DNA of 22,094 bases, taken from assembly GCA_024364805.1 (NCBI GenBank), contig CM044501.1:46996604-47018697 (forward strand). The letters are read 5' to 3'. The translations under genes and the position numbers were made by a program. The notes under the pieces were generated by a model, which worked only from the letters and a program-made list of their open reading frames with translations, did no database searches and was not told where the DNA came from. This stretch comes from Euprymna scolopes (taxonomy: Eukaryota; Mollusca; Cephalopoda; Sepiida; Sepiolidae). Numbering within the stretch: the first letter of the stretch is position 1; every line of letters begins with the position of its first letter. Shown here piece by piece: positions 1 through 10,442 of the stretch.

Positions 1-3
1 AGA

Positions 4-413
4 TGCAAAACTCCCTCCCCATGTTAAGAATTGCTTTCTATATAGCGGTATTATTTCAGCACCTCACCTTCTCTGCATAAGTACTATCTTTTGTTTATTA
101 AATTGTTAGGTGAAGTATAAAATAGTTACAGAAAACTTTCCCTTTCCCATGTTAAAAATGGCTTTCTTAATAGCATTATTTCAGCACGGTACATTCTCTG
201 CATAAGTACCATCTTTTGTTTATTAAATTGTTTGGTGAAAGTATATAATAGTTACAAAACGGCCTCCCCATGTTCACGGTACTTCTCTGCATAAGTACCA
301 TGTTTTGTTTATTAAATTGTTAGCTGAAAATACTGTACTCTGCAGAGAGTGATCCGTGCTGAAATAATTATTTAAAAAGCCATTCTTAACATGGGGAGGG
401 GAGGGTGCTTTGT
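4..413. repeat. MITE-like inverted-repeat element with internal tandem copies of its left arm
   Basis: The left arm (about 4-95) reads CTCCC..CCCCATGTTAAGAAT..GCTTT..ATTATTTCAGCAC..TCTCTGCA..AGTAC. The reverse complement of 331-413 gives the same series in the same order, with CCCCATGTTAAGAATGGC and ATTATTTCAGCAC unmistakable, so the ends are inverted repeats of roughly 60-85 bp. Between them the left arm plus its tail (TTTTGTTTATTAAATTGTT..GTGAA..ATAGTTACA) occurs again as a direct copy at about 139-258 (ATGTTAA at 21 and 149, period 128), and as a shorter copy at about 262-330. No coding capacity and no clear target-site duplication are visible, and the left end lies at the window edge. A non-autonomous DNA transposon is my inference; a locally rearranged tandem repeat is the alternative. 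Confidence 0.6.
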
Positions 414-419
414 ACCTAA

Positions 420-939
420 TCTGTATTTTAACCTTACAATTAAATTAAAAAAACATATAATAAAACTTTAATTAAACGTGGAAATACGATTTAAAAAATA
501 GCGCGGAACACTCTGCATTAGCACCAAATATTATTTAAGCACATTACCAATCCATAAAATTTCTTCGAAAAAAAACTGAAGTTTTAGCAAACAATTTATA
601 GTGTTAATAATAAAAAAGTTCATATTTTCTTCTATCGAAAAAAAAAACGACTTTGACTCAAAAAGCAAGCGACAAGCTTTTTTTGCCTGATATAATACGA
701 AAAAAACGTTTAAATTAAAAAATTTGGAAGATAAACAAATGAATTATGTTTTGTTTTTTTTACTTATCGAGTAAACAGAAAATTAAATCTTCTAATTCGT
801 TTCGTCAAATCGTGATATGTGAAATGAATCGAACCGGAAGTTCAGTTCTATCAACAAAACAAGTTCGAACTAACGGCTTACGAAAAATATTTTTATTTTA
901 TTTAATGTTTTAATTATTTGCGAGGTAAATTAATTTTAA
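420..939. other. AT-rich non-coding stretch
   Basis: No reading frame of any length, RNA gene or recognisable repeat. The sequence is rich in A and T runs. Nothing here can be supported as functional. Confidence 0.6.
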
Positions 940-1064
940 TGACATAGCCACATCTCTCGACTCTAAAGATGGGTTGTCTGAAAATTTCAAATGAATTGGT
1001 AATGTAGAAATATGGTTGTATCTACTTTGAACCCACCAAGAATTGCATTTTTATATATATAGAT
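940..1064 (+). repeat. probable 3' end of a dispersed repeat, 5'-truncated
   Basis: The stretch has the phrasing of the last paragraph of the element at 8126-9125: a 'TCTGAAAATTTCAAAT..ATTGGT' sentence, then a terminal run TTTTTATATATATAGAT. The other copy ends TTTTATAAATATATAGAT. The identical ATATAGAT terminus is the main evidence; the body is too diverged to align by eye with certainty. The satellite array starts within a few bases of this terminus. Confidence 0.35.
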
Positions 1065-4000
1065 TAAATGCAATATTTAAATGTTTATTCAATATTGTTA
1101 TATTAAATGATTAAATGTTATATTTAAATGCTTATTCAATATTGTTATATTTGATGTTTAAATGTTATATTTAAATGTTTCTTCAATATTGTTATATTTA
1201 ATGATTAAATGTTATATTTAAATGATTATACAATATTGAGATATTTATGTGTTTGTTCAATATTGTTGTATTTAAATGTTTATTCAATATTGTTATATTT
1301 AATGACTATTTAAATGTTATTTCAATATTGTTATATTTAATATTAATTCAATATTGTTATATTTAATGTTTATTCAATATTGTTATATTAAATCATTAAA
1401 TGTTATATTTAAAAGTTTATTCAATATTGTTATATTTAATATTTATTCAATATTGTTATATTTAATGTTTATTCACTATTGTTATATTTAATGATTAAAT
1501 GTTATATTTAAATGTTTATTCAATATTGTTATATTTAAATGTTTATTCAATATTGTTATATTTAATGTTTATTCAATATTGTTATACCTATTTACTATGC
1601 CTCCCCACGGGACAGAGTTAGACACCAGGGTCGTTTTTTAACGTGGAGAAAAGGTACAAAAATAAAAATTGTCTCAGTCGTGAAGGACTAATGATCCACC
1701 GAAAGAGAATAAGAAATGGAAGTGCAGCGTCTGAAGAACAGATACTACACTTTGATCTTGACCAAAAAGGCCAAGTAGGAACTTATTCAATATTGTTATA
1801 TTTAATGTTTATTCAATATTGTTATATTTAATGTTTATTCACTGTTGTTATATTTAATGATTAAATGTTATATTTAAATGATTATTCAATATTGTTATAT
1901 TTAAATGTTTATTAAATATTGTTATATTCAATGTTTATTCAATATTGTTATGTTTAATGATTAAATGTTTTATTTAAATGTTTATTCAATATTGTATATT
2001 TAATTTTTATTCAATATTGTATATTTAATTTTTATCCAATATTGTTATATTTAATGTTTATTCAATATTGTTATATTTAATGATTATTCAACATTGTTAT
2101 ATTTAATGTTTACTCAATATTGGTACATTTAATGTTTATTCAATATTGTTATATGTAATTATTAAATGTTATATTTTAATGTTTATTCAATATTTTTATA
2201 TCTAAATGTTTATTAAATATTGTTTTATTTAATGTTTATTCAATATTTTTATATTAAATGTTTAATCAATAGTGTTATGTTTAATGTTTAAATGTTATAT
2301 TTATACGATTATTCGATATTGTTATATGTAATAATTAGAAGTTATATTTAAATGTTTATTCAATATTTTTATATGTAAATGTTTATTCACTATTGTTATA
2401 TTTAATTACTAAATATTATATTTAAACATTAATTCAATATTCTCATATTAAATGTCTAAATGTTATATTTAAATGTTTATTAAATATTGTTATATTTAAT
2501 AATTGACTGTTATATTTAAATGTTTATTCAATATTGTCATATTTAATGATTAAACGTTATATTTAAATGAGTATTCAATATTGTTCTATTTTATGGTTAT
2601 TCAATATTTATATATTTAATGATTAAATGTTATATTTTAATGATTACTCAATATTGTTATATTTCCTGATTAAATGTTATATTTAAATGTTTATTCCGTG
2701 TTGTTATATTTAATGATTAAATGTTACACTTAAATGTTTATTCGATATTGTTATATTTAATGTTTATACAATGAAATATGTAACGTTTATTTAATATTGT
2801 TATATTAGATGGTTATTTAATATTGTTATATTGACTTATTAAATTTTATATTTAAATGTTTATTCAATATTGCTATATTTAAATGTTTATTTATTTAACG
2901 TTTCTTCAATATTGTTTTATTTAATGTTAATTCAATATTGTTACATTTAATTATTAAATTTTATATTTAAATGATTATGCGATATTGTTATATTAATGAT
3001 TACATGTTATATTTGAATGACTGTTCAATATTGTTATATTTAATGTTTATTCAATATTGTTATATTAATTATTAAATGGTTTATTTAAATGTTTGTTTAA
3101 TATTTTTATAGTTAATGTTTATTCAATATTGTTATATGTAATGTTTATTCAATATTGTTATTATTAATGTTTAATCCATATTGTTATATTTAATGATTAA
3201 ATGTTATATTTAAATGTTTATTCAATATTGTTATATTTAATGTTATTCCATATTTTTATATTTTATGTTTATTAAATATTGGTCTATTTAATGTTTATTA
3301 AATATTGTAATATTTCGTGAGTAAATGTTATATTTAAATGATTATGGAATATTGTTATATTTTATGATTAAATGTTATATGTAAATGTTTCTCCAACGTT
3401 CTTATATTTAATGATTAAATGTTATATTTAATTGATTATTCAATATTTTAATATTTAATAATTAAATTTCATATTTCAATGTTTATTCAATGTTGTTATA
3501 TTTATTATTTATTCATTGTTGTTATATTTAATGATTACATATTATACTTCAATGATTTTTCTATATGTAATGATTGAAAGTTATATTTAAATGTTTATTC
3601 AATGTTGTTATATTTAATGTTTGTTCGATATATATTTAATGGTTATTCAATATTTTTATATTTAATGATTAAATGTTATATTTAAATGTTCATTCAATAT
3701 TTTTATATTTAGTGTTTTTTTTCAATCTTGTTATATTTAATGTTTATTCAATATTCTCATATTTAATTATAAAATGTTATATTTAAGTGTTTATTCAATA
3801 TTGTTATATGTAATATATATTTCATATTGTTATATTTAATGATTGAATGTTATATTTAAATGATTATTCAATATTTATATATTTAATGATTAAATGTAAT
3901 ATTAAAATATTTATTCAATATTGTTTATTTAATGATCAAATTTTATATTTATATGTATCCAATATTGTTATATTTAATGTTTATTCAATATTGTTATATT

Positions 4001-6048
4001 TAATTATTTAATTTTATATTGAAATGACTATTCAATACTGTTATTTTTAATAATTGAATGTTATATTTAAATGTTTATTCAATATTGTTATATTAATGAT
4101 TAAATATTATATTTTAAATATTATTCTATATTGTTATATTTTATGTTTATTTAATATTTTTATATTAAATGGTTAAATATTATATTTAAATGATTATTCA
4201 ATATTTCTATATTTAATGATTAAAGGTTATATTTAAATGTTTATTCAATTTTGTTACATTTAATATTTCTTCGATAATGTTATATGTAATGATTAAATGT
4301 TATATTTAAATGATTATTCAATATTGTTTTATTTAATGATTAAATATCATATCTAAATGTTTATTCAATATTTTTATATTTAATGTTTATTCAATGTTGT
4401 AATATTTAGTATTTATTCAATATAGTTATATTAAATGTTTAGTCAATATTGTTATATTTAATGATCTAATTTTATATTTAAATGATTATTCAATATTGTT
4501 ATATTTAGTAATTGAATGTTATATTTAAATGTTTATTCAATATTGTTATATTGAATGATTAAATGTTATATTTAAATGATAATTCAATATTGTTATATTT
4601 TATGTTTGTTCAATATTTTTTATTTAATGATTAAATTTTATATTAAAATGATTATTAAATATTGTTATATTTAAATATTAAAGTTTATATTTAAAGGTTT
4701 ATTCAATATTGTTATATTTAATATTTATTCCATAGTGTTATATTTAATGATTAAATGTCATATTTTAATGCGTATTCAATATTGTTATATTTAATGATTA
4801 AATATTATATTTTTAAGTTTATTCAATGTTGTCATATTTTATTTTTATGCAATATTGTTTTATTTAATGTTTATTCAATATTGTTATATTTAATGATTAA
4901 ATGTTATATTTTTATGATTATTCAATATTGTTATATTTAATGATTAAATGTTATATTTAAATGCTTATTCAATGTTGTTATATATAATGATTAAATGTTA
5001 TATTTAATATTTTATTCAATATTGTTATATTTAATGTTTATTCAATATTGTTATATTTAATGTTTATTCAGTATTGTTATATGTAATGATTAAATGTTAC
5101 ATTTAAATGATTATTCAATATCGTTATATTTAATGATTAAATGTTATATCTAAATGTTTATTCAATATTGTTATATTTAACGATTTTATGCTATATTTAA
5201 ATGATTATTCAATATTGTTATATTTATTGTTTATTCAATATGGTTATATGTAATGTTTATTCAATATTGTTATATGTAATTTTCATTCAATATTGTTATA
5301 TTAATTATTAACTGTTATATTTAAATGTTTATTCAATATTGTTATATTTAATATTTATTCAATATTGTTATATTTTATGTTTATTCAATATTGTTATGTT
5401 TCATGAGTAAATATTATATTTAAATGATTTTTCAATATTGTTATATTTTTATGATTAAATGTTATATTTAAATGTTTCTCTAATATTCTTATATTTAATG
5501 ATTAAATGTTATATTTAAAGGATTATTCAATATTGTTATATTTAATGATTAAATTTTATATTTAAATGATTATTCAATATTGTTATATTTAATGATTAAA
5601 TTTTATATTTAAATGTGTATTCGATATTGTTATATTTAACGTTTTTCAATGTTGTTATATGTAATGGTTATTCAATATTATTATATTTAATGTTTATTCA
5701 ATATTGTTATATTTAATAATTACATGTTTTATTTAAATGATTATTCAATATTGTTATATTTAATGATTAATGTTTATTCAATATTGTTTTATTCAATGTT
5801 TATTCAATATTGTTATATTTGTTGTTTATTCAATATTGTTATATTTAAACGATTTAAACGATTATTCACTAATGTCATATTTTATGATTAAATGATTATT
5901 CACTAATGTCATATTTTATGATTAAATGTTATATTTTAATGATTATTCAATAGTGTTATATTTAATCTTTATTCAATATTGTCTTATTTTGTGTTTATTA
6001 AATATTGTTATATTTCATGTTTATTCAATATTGTTATATTTAATGATC
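1065..6048. repeat. AT-rich minisatellite of alternating 26-bp and 20-bp monomers
   Basis: About 5 kb of head-to-tail repeats. Monomer A (26 bp) starts ATGTTTATT, carries the 8-bp palindrome CAATATTG in the middle and ends GTTATATTTA. Monomer B (20 bp) is ATGATTAAATGTTATATTTA, which looks like A with its central TTCAATATT part removed. A and B often alternate, giving a 46-47 bp higher-order unit, with A-only runs in places (for example around 5020-5070 and 5690-5710). Copy number is of the order of 200 monomers. The array is T-rich on this strand, almost free of CpG, and the only regular C is the one in CAATATTG. Many units carry point changes (TATTTTTATA, TGTTGTTATA, ATGTAAT). Apparent small reading frames such as 4755-4940 and 5926-6138 are by-products of the repeat. 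The array is interrupted at 1587-1782 and ends at the LINE at about 6048. Confidence 0.95.
1587..1782. other. non-satellite insert inside the minisatellite
   Basis: About 196 bp of ordinary-complexity DNA sits between satellite monomers: the array stops at ...ATTGTTATA (1586) and resumes at TTATTCAATATTG (1783). Read on the + strand from 1643 it gives 'EKRYKNKNCLSREGLMIH' followed by 'RKRIRNGSAASEEQ', which vaguely resembles a half zinc finger (C..5..L..H) of the sort found beside some LINE open reading frames. There is only one clear Cys and one His, so I would not call it a domain. No poly-A, inverted ends or obvious target duplication are visible. It could be captured host or transposon DNA, or a remnant of the sequence in which the array expanded. 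Confidence 0.5.
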
Positions 6049-6718
6049 ACGATGAGGAAACGAGTACATGTTACGAATTTGGAAATCTGGAAAGATGGTG
6101 GGATCCTTCTTCCGCTCCAGATGATATCTCACTATTGATGCAATTCTCCATCTATATAAAAGCCAAGTACGTCCAAGGATGAATACTGCTGCCATATCTG
6201 GGCAGGAGCTGCTAAAAACAGCCTATCCTGCCTTGACAGAGTACAAAATAGACTTTGCGACTTAATGGGGGATGCCCTTTTCTCTACCCTGCAACATCTC
6301 TCCCACAGAAGGGACGTTGCGAGCCTATCCTTGTTTTATTGTTATTTCCATGGCAGGTGCTCGTCTGAACTCCAATCTCTGGTCCCCCTTCGCCTATCTT
6401 TCATGAAAAACACCCCTCTAGCTGAATCCACTGTGAAAAATTTCCCCCACTCTATATCTGCCTAAATCAAAACGTGGATTCCATGAACAAAGCTTCTTTC
6501 TTATAACTGCACGCCTGTGGAACTCTGTTCCGTCTGCCTGCTTCCCTCCTGACTACAACTTGGATGTGTTCAAGTCCAACGTTAACAAATTCCTAATGAA
6601 CCGCCCCCTTAAGTAAACACTTCATCAAATCTCCACACTAACGTAATGTACTTGCAATAACCTTTATCCCTGAGTGGCTTCCGGGCCTTGATAAGTGGTG
6701 ACCACTGTGTAAAAAAAA
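6049..6718 (+). mobile_element. LINE 3' end: C-terminus of ORF2 (reverse transcriptase protein) plus short 3' UTR
   Basis: A 5'-truncated non-LTR retrotransposon. Translated segments in order: 'GSFFRSR' and 'ILHLYKSQVRPRM' (6098-6180), then 'EYCCHIWAGAAKNSLSC', 'LDRVQNRLCDLMGD', 'LSHRRDVASLSLFY' (6181-6456), then 'ARLWNSVPSACFPPDYN' and 'VFKSNVNKFLMNRPLK' with a TAA stop at 6614-6616. The 'RP.MEYC.HIW', 'R..VASL.LFYRYFHG' and 'ARLWNSLP' series is the region after the RT palm in CR1/L2/Jockey-type LINEs. Decay is plain: an in-frame TGA near 6119, a one-base loss near 6180 and a frame change near 6457. After the stop come about 95 bp of 3' UTR and an A-run (6711-6718). The 5' break abuts the satellite directly. 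Dead copy; the clade assignment is by motif only. Confidence 0.88.
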
Positions 6719-8125
6719 GGGGGGGTCCGAGGAAAGAAGATAATCAAGTAGAAAATGTTCAGAAATAAGATTTAATAATTAATTGGGTTAAAGTTATGTT
6801 CATTGAAGGTTTACAATAAGTTTATCGGAACAGTACTTATGAAACAAGCAAATCTTCAATGATGCAACAAGAACTGAAGCTAGGCATACAATACGGGATC
6901 TATTTCATTAGAAACTTTGTCCCTTATTCAACAGGGAGGGGCTAGTAGTTGCTGCACTATACTCAACCCTAACCCTAACCTAGGATGAAGCAGCAGAACT
7001 CCATACTTGAGTGGATAGCAACTTTGGAGAGAGATATTGGGATACTGGGAAGCGTGAGAAGTTTTCTATCTCGGTAGAGGAAGTCTTTGCAACAGCAATG
7101 GATGCATATTCAATTTCACGTTGCCAGAAAATGCCAGTGTTTTGTCTCGGCTGCTTTGAATGTGATATAATTATATACATAATTATTTTTTCTAAAGCTT
7201 CAGTCATTGTGTGGACATCTGATTTGCTTTAATGCCGGGAATAAAACATCAGCAAATACAACCATCGTAAATGCAATTGTATCGAACAAGATCAGGAATC
7301 AAGTATCAAGTCCTGGCATAGGATACACTGACATTCATGTGATTTTTATATCCATGATCATCGGAACTTTCTTTTAGCTAAAATAATCTGATTTTATTAA
7401 ATAATCGTCCAGTAATACCATACGAATTTATTTTCCTTCTTTTTTTGTGCTTTATATGGTTGGTTAGAAGCTCTAATGGGTGAATCATTTCTGTGTAGGG
7501 CACTTATTAAAGATGAGAAATGTGTAAGATCATCTGTGTCTCTTCCTCTCGATAATAGTTGACCTCAATGTTTGTGTGTTGTGGTTTACTTCTCCCTCAT
7601 CTTCGTTTGTGGCGATCTGTTGTCTTGCCGAACCCGTACCGCACAAGGACTGGTTTACAACTATAGAAAAATAAAACAACGCCAACTCACAAAAGAAATG
7701 ACAAACTTGGATAAAAAAAAAGATGGATGAGTGCCATAATAGGAACACTGTATTATTTCACGCCGGTGGCTTAGTCACGTTTTAATACATCAGCTAATAT
7801 CTAACTGAGATAAATTGTTTTCGATCGAGACCATCATTGTCATTATTCATTTCTATTCTGAATTGCTCCCACTCGACTTCGACTCCAATCAATCCAATCG
7901 AATCCTATCTTCCCTCTGCTGAGTTCTCACTCCAAAATGTATATACTTTTGATCAGAAATCCTAAACCTTCGGTCTTGTCTTAGAATGACTTATGAGCAG
8001 AAAACGAAGTCCTCTCGATTACTCTCAGATGACTACTCATTTGACTTTTTTTATATCAATTATTTATTCCTAATGTTCGAAGTATTGACTCTATATTTCA
8101 CACATCTCCTCTTATTATCTTTTAT
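6719..8125. other. intergenic stretch without recognisable gene
   Basis: Mixed-composition DNA. Open stretches on both strands around 6980-7232 and on the - strand at 7530-7748 are 72-75 codons long, overlap each other and match nothing I recognise. There is no poly-A, inverted repeat or tandem repeat apart from the telomere-like motif at 6964. A degenerate transposon is possible but cannot be shown. Confidence 0.5.
6964..6982 (-). repeat. short interstitial telomere-like motif
   Basis: CAACCCTAACCCTAACCTA contains just under three tandem copies of CCCTAA, the complement of the metazoan telomere repeat TTAGGG. It is isolated and too short to imply a former chromosome end; chance or a telomere-type repair scar are both possible. 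Confidence 0.45.
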
Positions 8126-8330
8126 ACTAGCATGGGCGCCCGGCGTTGCCCAGGTGTTTGGATGTGTATGTTGAGAAACCAACTTTATTAGTTTATTGTG
8201 GAAGTATAATCCATAAGGAAAATAAACAACCCACTTTTAAAAGAGAAATTACGAGTTTTTTTATATTTTATTCGCAGTTTCGTGTTATTGGTGTCAAAAA
8301 TTCCTACAAAAATTCTGGTACACCTAGTGT

Positions 8331-8384
8331 ATCAATTGTACATTGTTTATCAATTATGCATTGTGTATCAATTATGCATTGTGT
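8331..8384. repeat. 18-bp unit repeated three times
   Basis: ATCAATTGTACATTGTTT (8331-8348) is followed by two identical copies of ATCAATTATGCATTGTGT (8349-8366, 8367-8384). It lies inside the dispersed repeat, so it may vary between genomic copies. Confidence 0.9.
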
Positions 8385-9070
8385 TACGACCACCGCCAAA
8401 CCGAAGGCGGCATTTTTTTAAATTAAGGCTAGACAATTTAAAGGAGAGGATAACTTTCAAAAATAGCGGCGAAAAAATGTGTCTAGTTGAAGGGGAAGAT
8501 ATTAATGTTTTTAGCCAATTTTTCGCTATTTGTCGTATGAAAGGTCGAACTTAAAACGATACTGATCTTGGTAAAATCCGTCGCCTCTATTTAAAGTTTA
8601 AGGCAGACATGCAAACAGACATACATACATACATTTATATATTGGTAACTAAAAATTTTCGACCCAAACTGATAAAAAAGCTTGCCCTATCTCTGAATAC
8701 CCTTTATGTAAAATTTCAAATATTTAGACCAGAAATTGTCTGAGTAATTTGGAAGAGACCGCAGAGGTCAACTTTTTTTTAAACTTTGACCCTTATTATG
8801 ACCCCTTAAAATTTATTGTTTTGGGCTCAAATTAAGTTATTAAGTTAGATCCATGTCCAAGGAATCTATATCTAAAATTTCAAGTGCGTAGACCCAAAAT
8901 TGTCGGAGGAGTTTGGTAGAGTTCTCAAAGGTCAAATCGTTGAACTTTGACCCCTTAATCGCCAAATTTCTGGCTGAAAACCGATCACATCGATTTTCCC
9001 AAATCTCAGTACCATGTATATCAAATTTCGAGACTAAAAATTGACAGAGCTATTGCGTAGGGAAATTTAC

Positions 9071-9102
9071 ACAGACATACAGACACACAGATACACAGAT
9101 AC
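9071..9102. repeat. 8-bp unit repeated four times near the 3' end of the dispersed repeat
   Basis: ACAGACAT, ACAGACAC, ACAGATAC and ACAGATAC follow one another without gaps. Similar ACAGACA strings precede the terminus in related invertebrate repeats. Confidence 0.85.
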
Positions 9103-9175
9103 GTTCACTTTTATAAATATATAGATAAATTACAAAACAAAAATTATACAATCATATTACAAAAATTTTACACAA

Positions 9176-9448
9176 TTTTTTTTTTTTTTTTTTGCATTTT
9201 CACTCAAACAAGGCACAGTACCACTTCGATGTATGAGGCTATTATCAGAAACAAACACTATGATGTATGAAGCTATTATCAGGAACAAACACTTGAACTT
9301 CTGCATGTCAGTACAGTCAGGGAAGTTGGGATCTGGAAAATAATTCCAAAGTCTAGAAGTCCTAAAAAAGAAAACATTAGAGTAGAAGGCTTTCTGGTAT
9401 CTGGAAATTTCTATTCTGTAGGGGTGGGATTTAGCTGCCTGCTGAACT
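9176..9448 (-). mobile_element. LINE 3' end on the - strand: last ~80 codons of ORF2 and poly-A tail
   Basis: Reading the - strand from 9448 gives 'VQQAAKSHPYRIEISRYQ', 'KAFYSNVFFFRTSRLWNYFP' and 'DPNFPDCTDMQKFKCLFL'. The 'FF.RT.RLWN.LP' motif near the C-terminus is typical of LINE ORF2 proteins of the CR1/L2/Jockey group. The tail is 18 T's on the + strand (9176-9193), i.e. a poly-A tail placed directly after the coding end. A 34-bp tandem duplication (9228-9295) lies near the end of the frame. Because 34 is not a multiple of three, it shifts the last codons; the TGA that would otherwise end the protein is at 9204-9206. The piece is 5'-truncated and dead. Its C-terminus differs from that of the LINE at 6049-6718, so it is another family. 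Confidence 0.75.
9228..9295. repeat. 34-bp tandem duplication within the LINE tail
   Basis: GATGTATGAGGCTATTATCA (9228 onward) recurs as GATGTATGAAGCTATTATCA (9262 onward), each followed by a near-identical G(A/G)AACAAACACT stretch. Three mismatches over about 33 aligned bases. Confidence 0.92.
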
Positions 9449-10283
9449 TATATTATACACCCACATAACATATATTATCCAACAAATCATACATTAATAT
9501 TACATAATTTACGAAGCAACAACATGACAATCAACCAAAAATAAGAACAGCAAAACAAAAAGCGACTGGATGATATCAGAAACAGAATAAAAAGGGTGTC
9601 TTTAACTGTCTTGCCAGTCAAAGACTGTTTGAGTACTCTTGAAAACCATACAATGTAATAAACCCTGTTTGGACAGGTTCCTTCCCACTAGTGTATGCTT
9701 CCCATGCCAGAAAGGAGAAATCAGCCTCGTCCACAGGTAGAAAAAAAACACAAGCAGAGGACTTCTGACTCATCTTCCACAGAAGGACCTTTTACATACC
9801 TTTTATCAAGAAGACTTTCAAATCACATAATATTATATTAATACACATTTCTTCATGTTATTTTTCCCTCGCTAATATAAGCAGAATTATATGTTTCACT
9901 TCTTTTTAAGAGGACTCTCATATATAAACAGGCATGCCTCCATTTTGCTTTCTCCCATCCAGCAATCAGGAGGAAAGTTTCACTTCCTAGTAAGAAGACT
10001 TTATTTACTTCTGAACGTGTTAAGCAATCCACTATTTCTTTCGCAAGCAATAAAATCAACGCCCTTACGCAATTTTACAAAAACAGAACATGAAACAGTG
10101 TCTCTTAACAAGTGACATTTTTTTTACATAAAAATACAATATTTCAGCAGTCTCTATTTTTAGCAACACATTAAAAAAACAATGTTAGATAAATAGATCC
10201 CTTCTTGAAGCAAACATGGTTAAAACATATAACATTTTCTTGTTAATTCTGCTTGTCTTTCGCTTTGTTTTTGTAAATTGAAC

Positions 10284-10328
10284 TCTTCCTCCTCCTTCTC
10301 CTCCTCCTCCTCCTCCTCCTCCTCCTCC
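10284..10328. repeat. TCC/CCT trinucleotide microsatellite
   Basis: CTTCCTCCTCCTTCTCCTCC continues as (TCC)n to 10328; an uninterrupted pyrimidine tract on the + strand. Confidence 0.95.
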
Positions 10329-10442
10329 ACACAAATCACAAGCTTACCTCAATACTTTTATGTCTCCTTCCACATGTATTGTGGACACCTTTGATCAGAA
10401 AATCACAACAATAAAATGCTAAGATTTATAATGTATCACACC

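Larger units (their letters stand above)
8126..9125 (+). repeat. dispersed non-coding repeat with three internal paragraphs
   Basis: It begins TACTAGCATGGGCGCCCGGC followed by GTTGCCCAGG, a start I recall from abundant invertebrate repeats, and ends CTTTTATAAATATATAGAT. Inside are three diverged paragraphs of roughly 120-150 bp (about 8660-8790, 8810-8950 and 8960-9060). Each has a 'CCAAATCTC..TATATCAAATTTC..AGAC..AAAATTG' type of sentence, and the first two also share 'AGAGGTCAA..TTTGACCCCTTA'. It carries an 18-bp triplication and an 8-bp quadruplication. The open frames at 8146-8421 and 8282-8554 are unsupported as proteins. Whether it is a non-autonomous LINE, SINE-like or DNA element is not decidable here. 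Confidence 0.6.

Noticed and set aside
1643-1780. C2H2 zinc-finger gene fragment
   Set aside because: Only one convincing Cys and one His with no second pair; the resemblance is too weak to name a domain.
1065-6048. Array considered as CRISPR-like or as an origin/centromere
   Set aside because: Monomers are contiguous without unique spacers, so it is not CRISPR. A centromeric or origin role would need chromatin or mapping data and cannot be read from 5 kb of sequence.
4755-6182. Small reading frames in the satellite giving repeated 'YSILLYLM' and 'CYISCLFNIV' peptides
   Set aside because: They follow directly from translating the AT-rich monomers, and the frame is set by the repeat period. 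There is no start context or coding bias.
7011-7748. Frames of 72-75 codons on both strands as possible small genes
   Set aside because: Overlapping on opposite strands, no motif, no splice or promoter support, and no match I recognise.
8146-8554. Two overlapping ~90-codon frames
   Set aside because: They lie wholly inside the dispersed non-coding repeat and include the 18-bp triplication; the peptides are repeat by-products.
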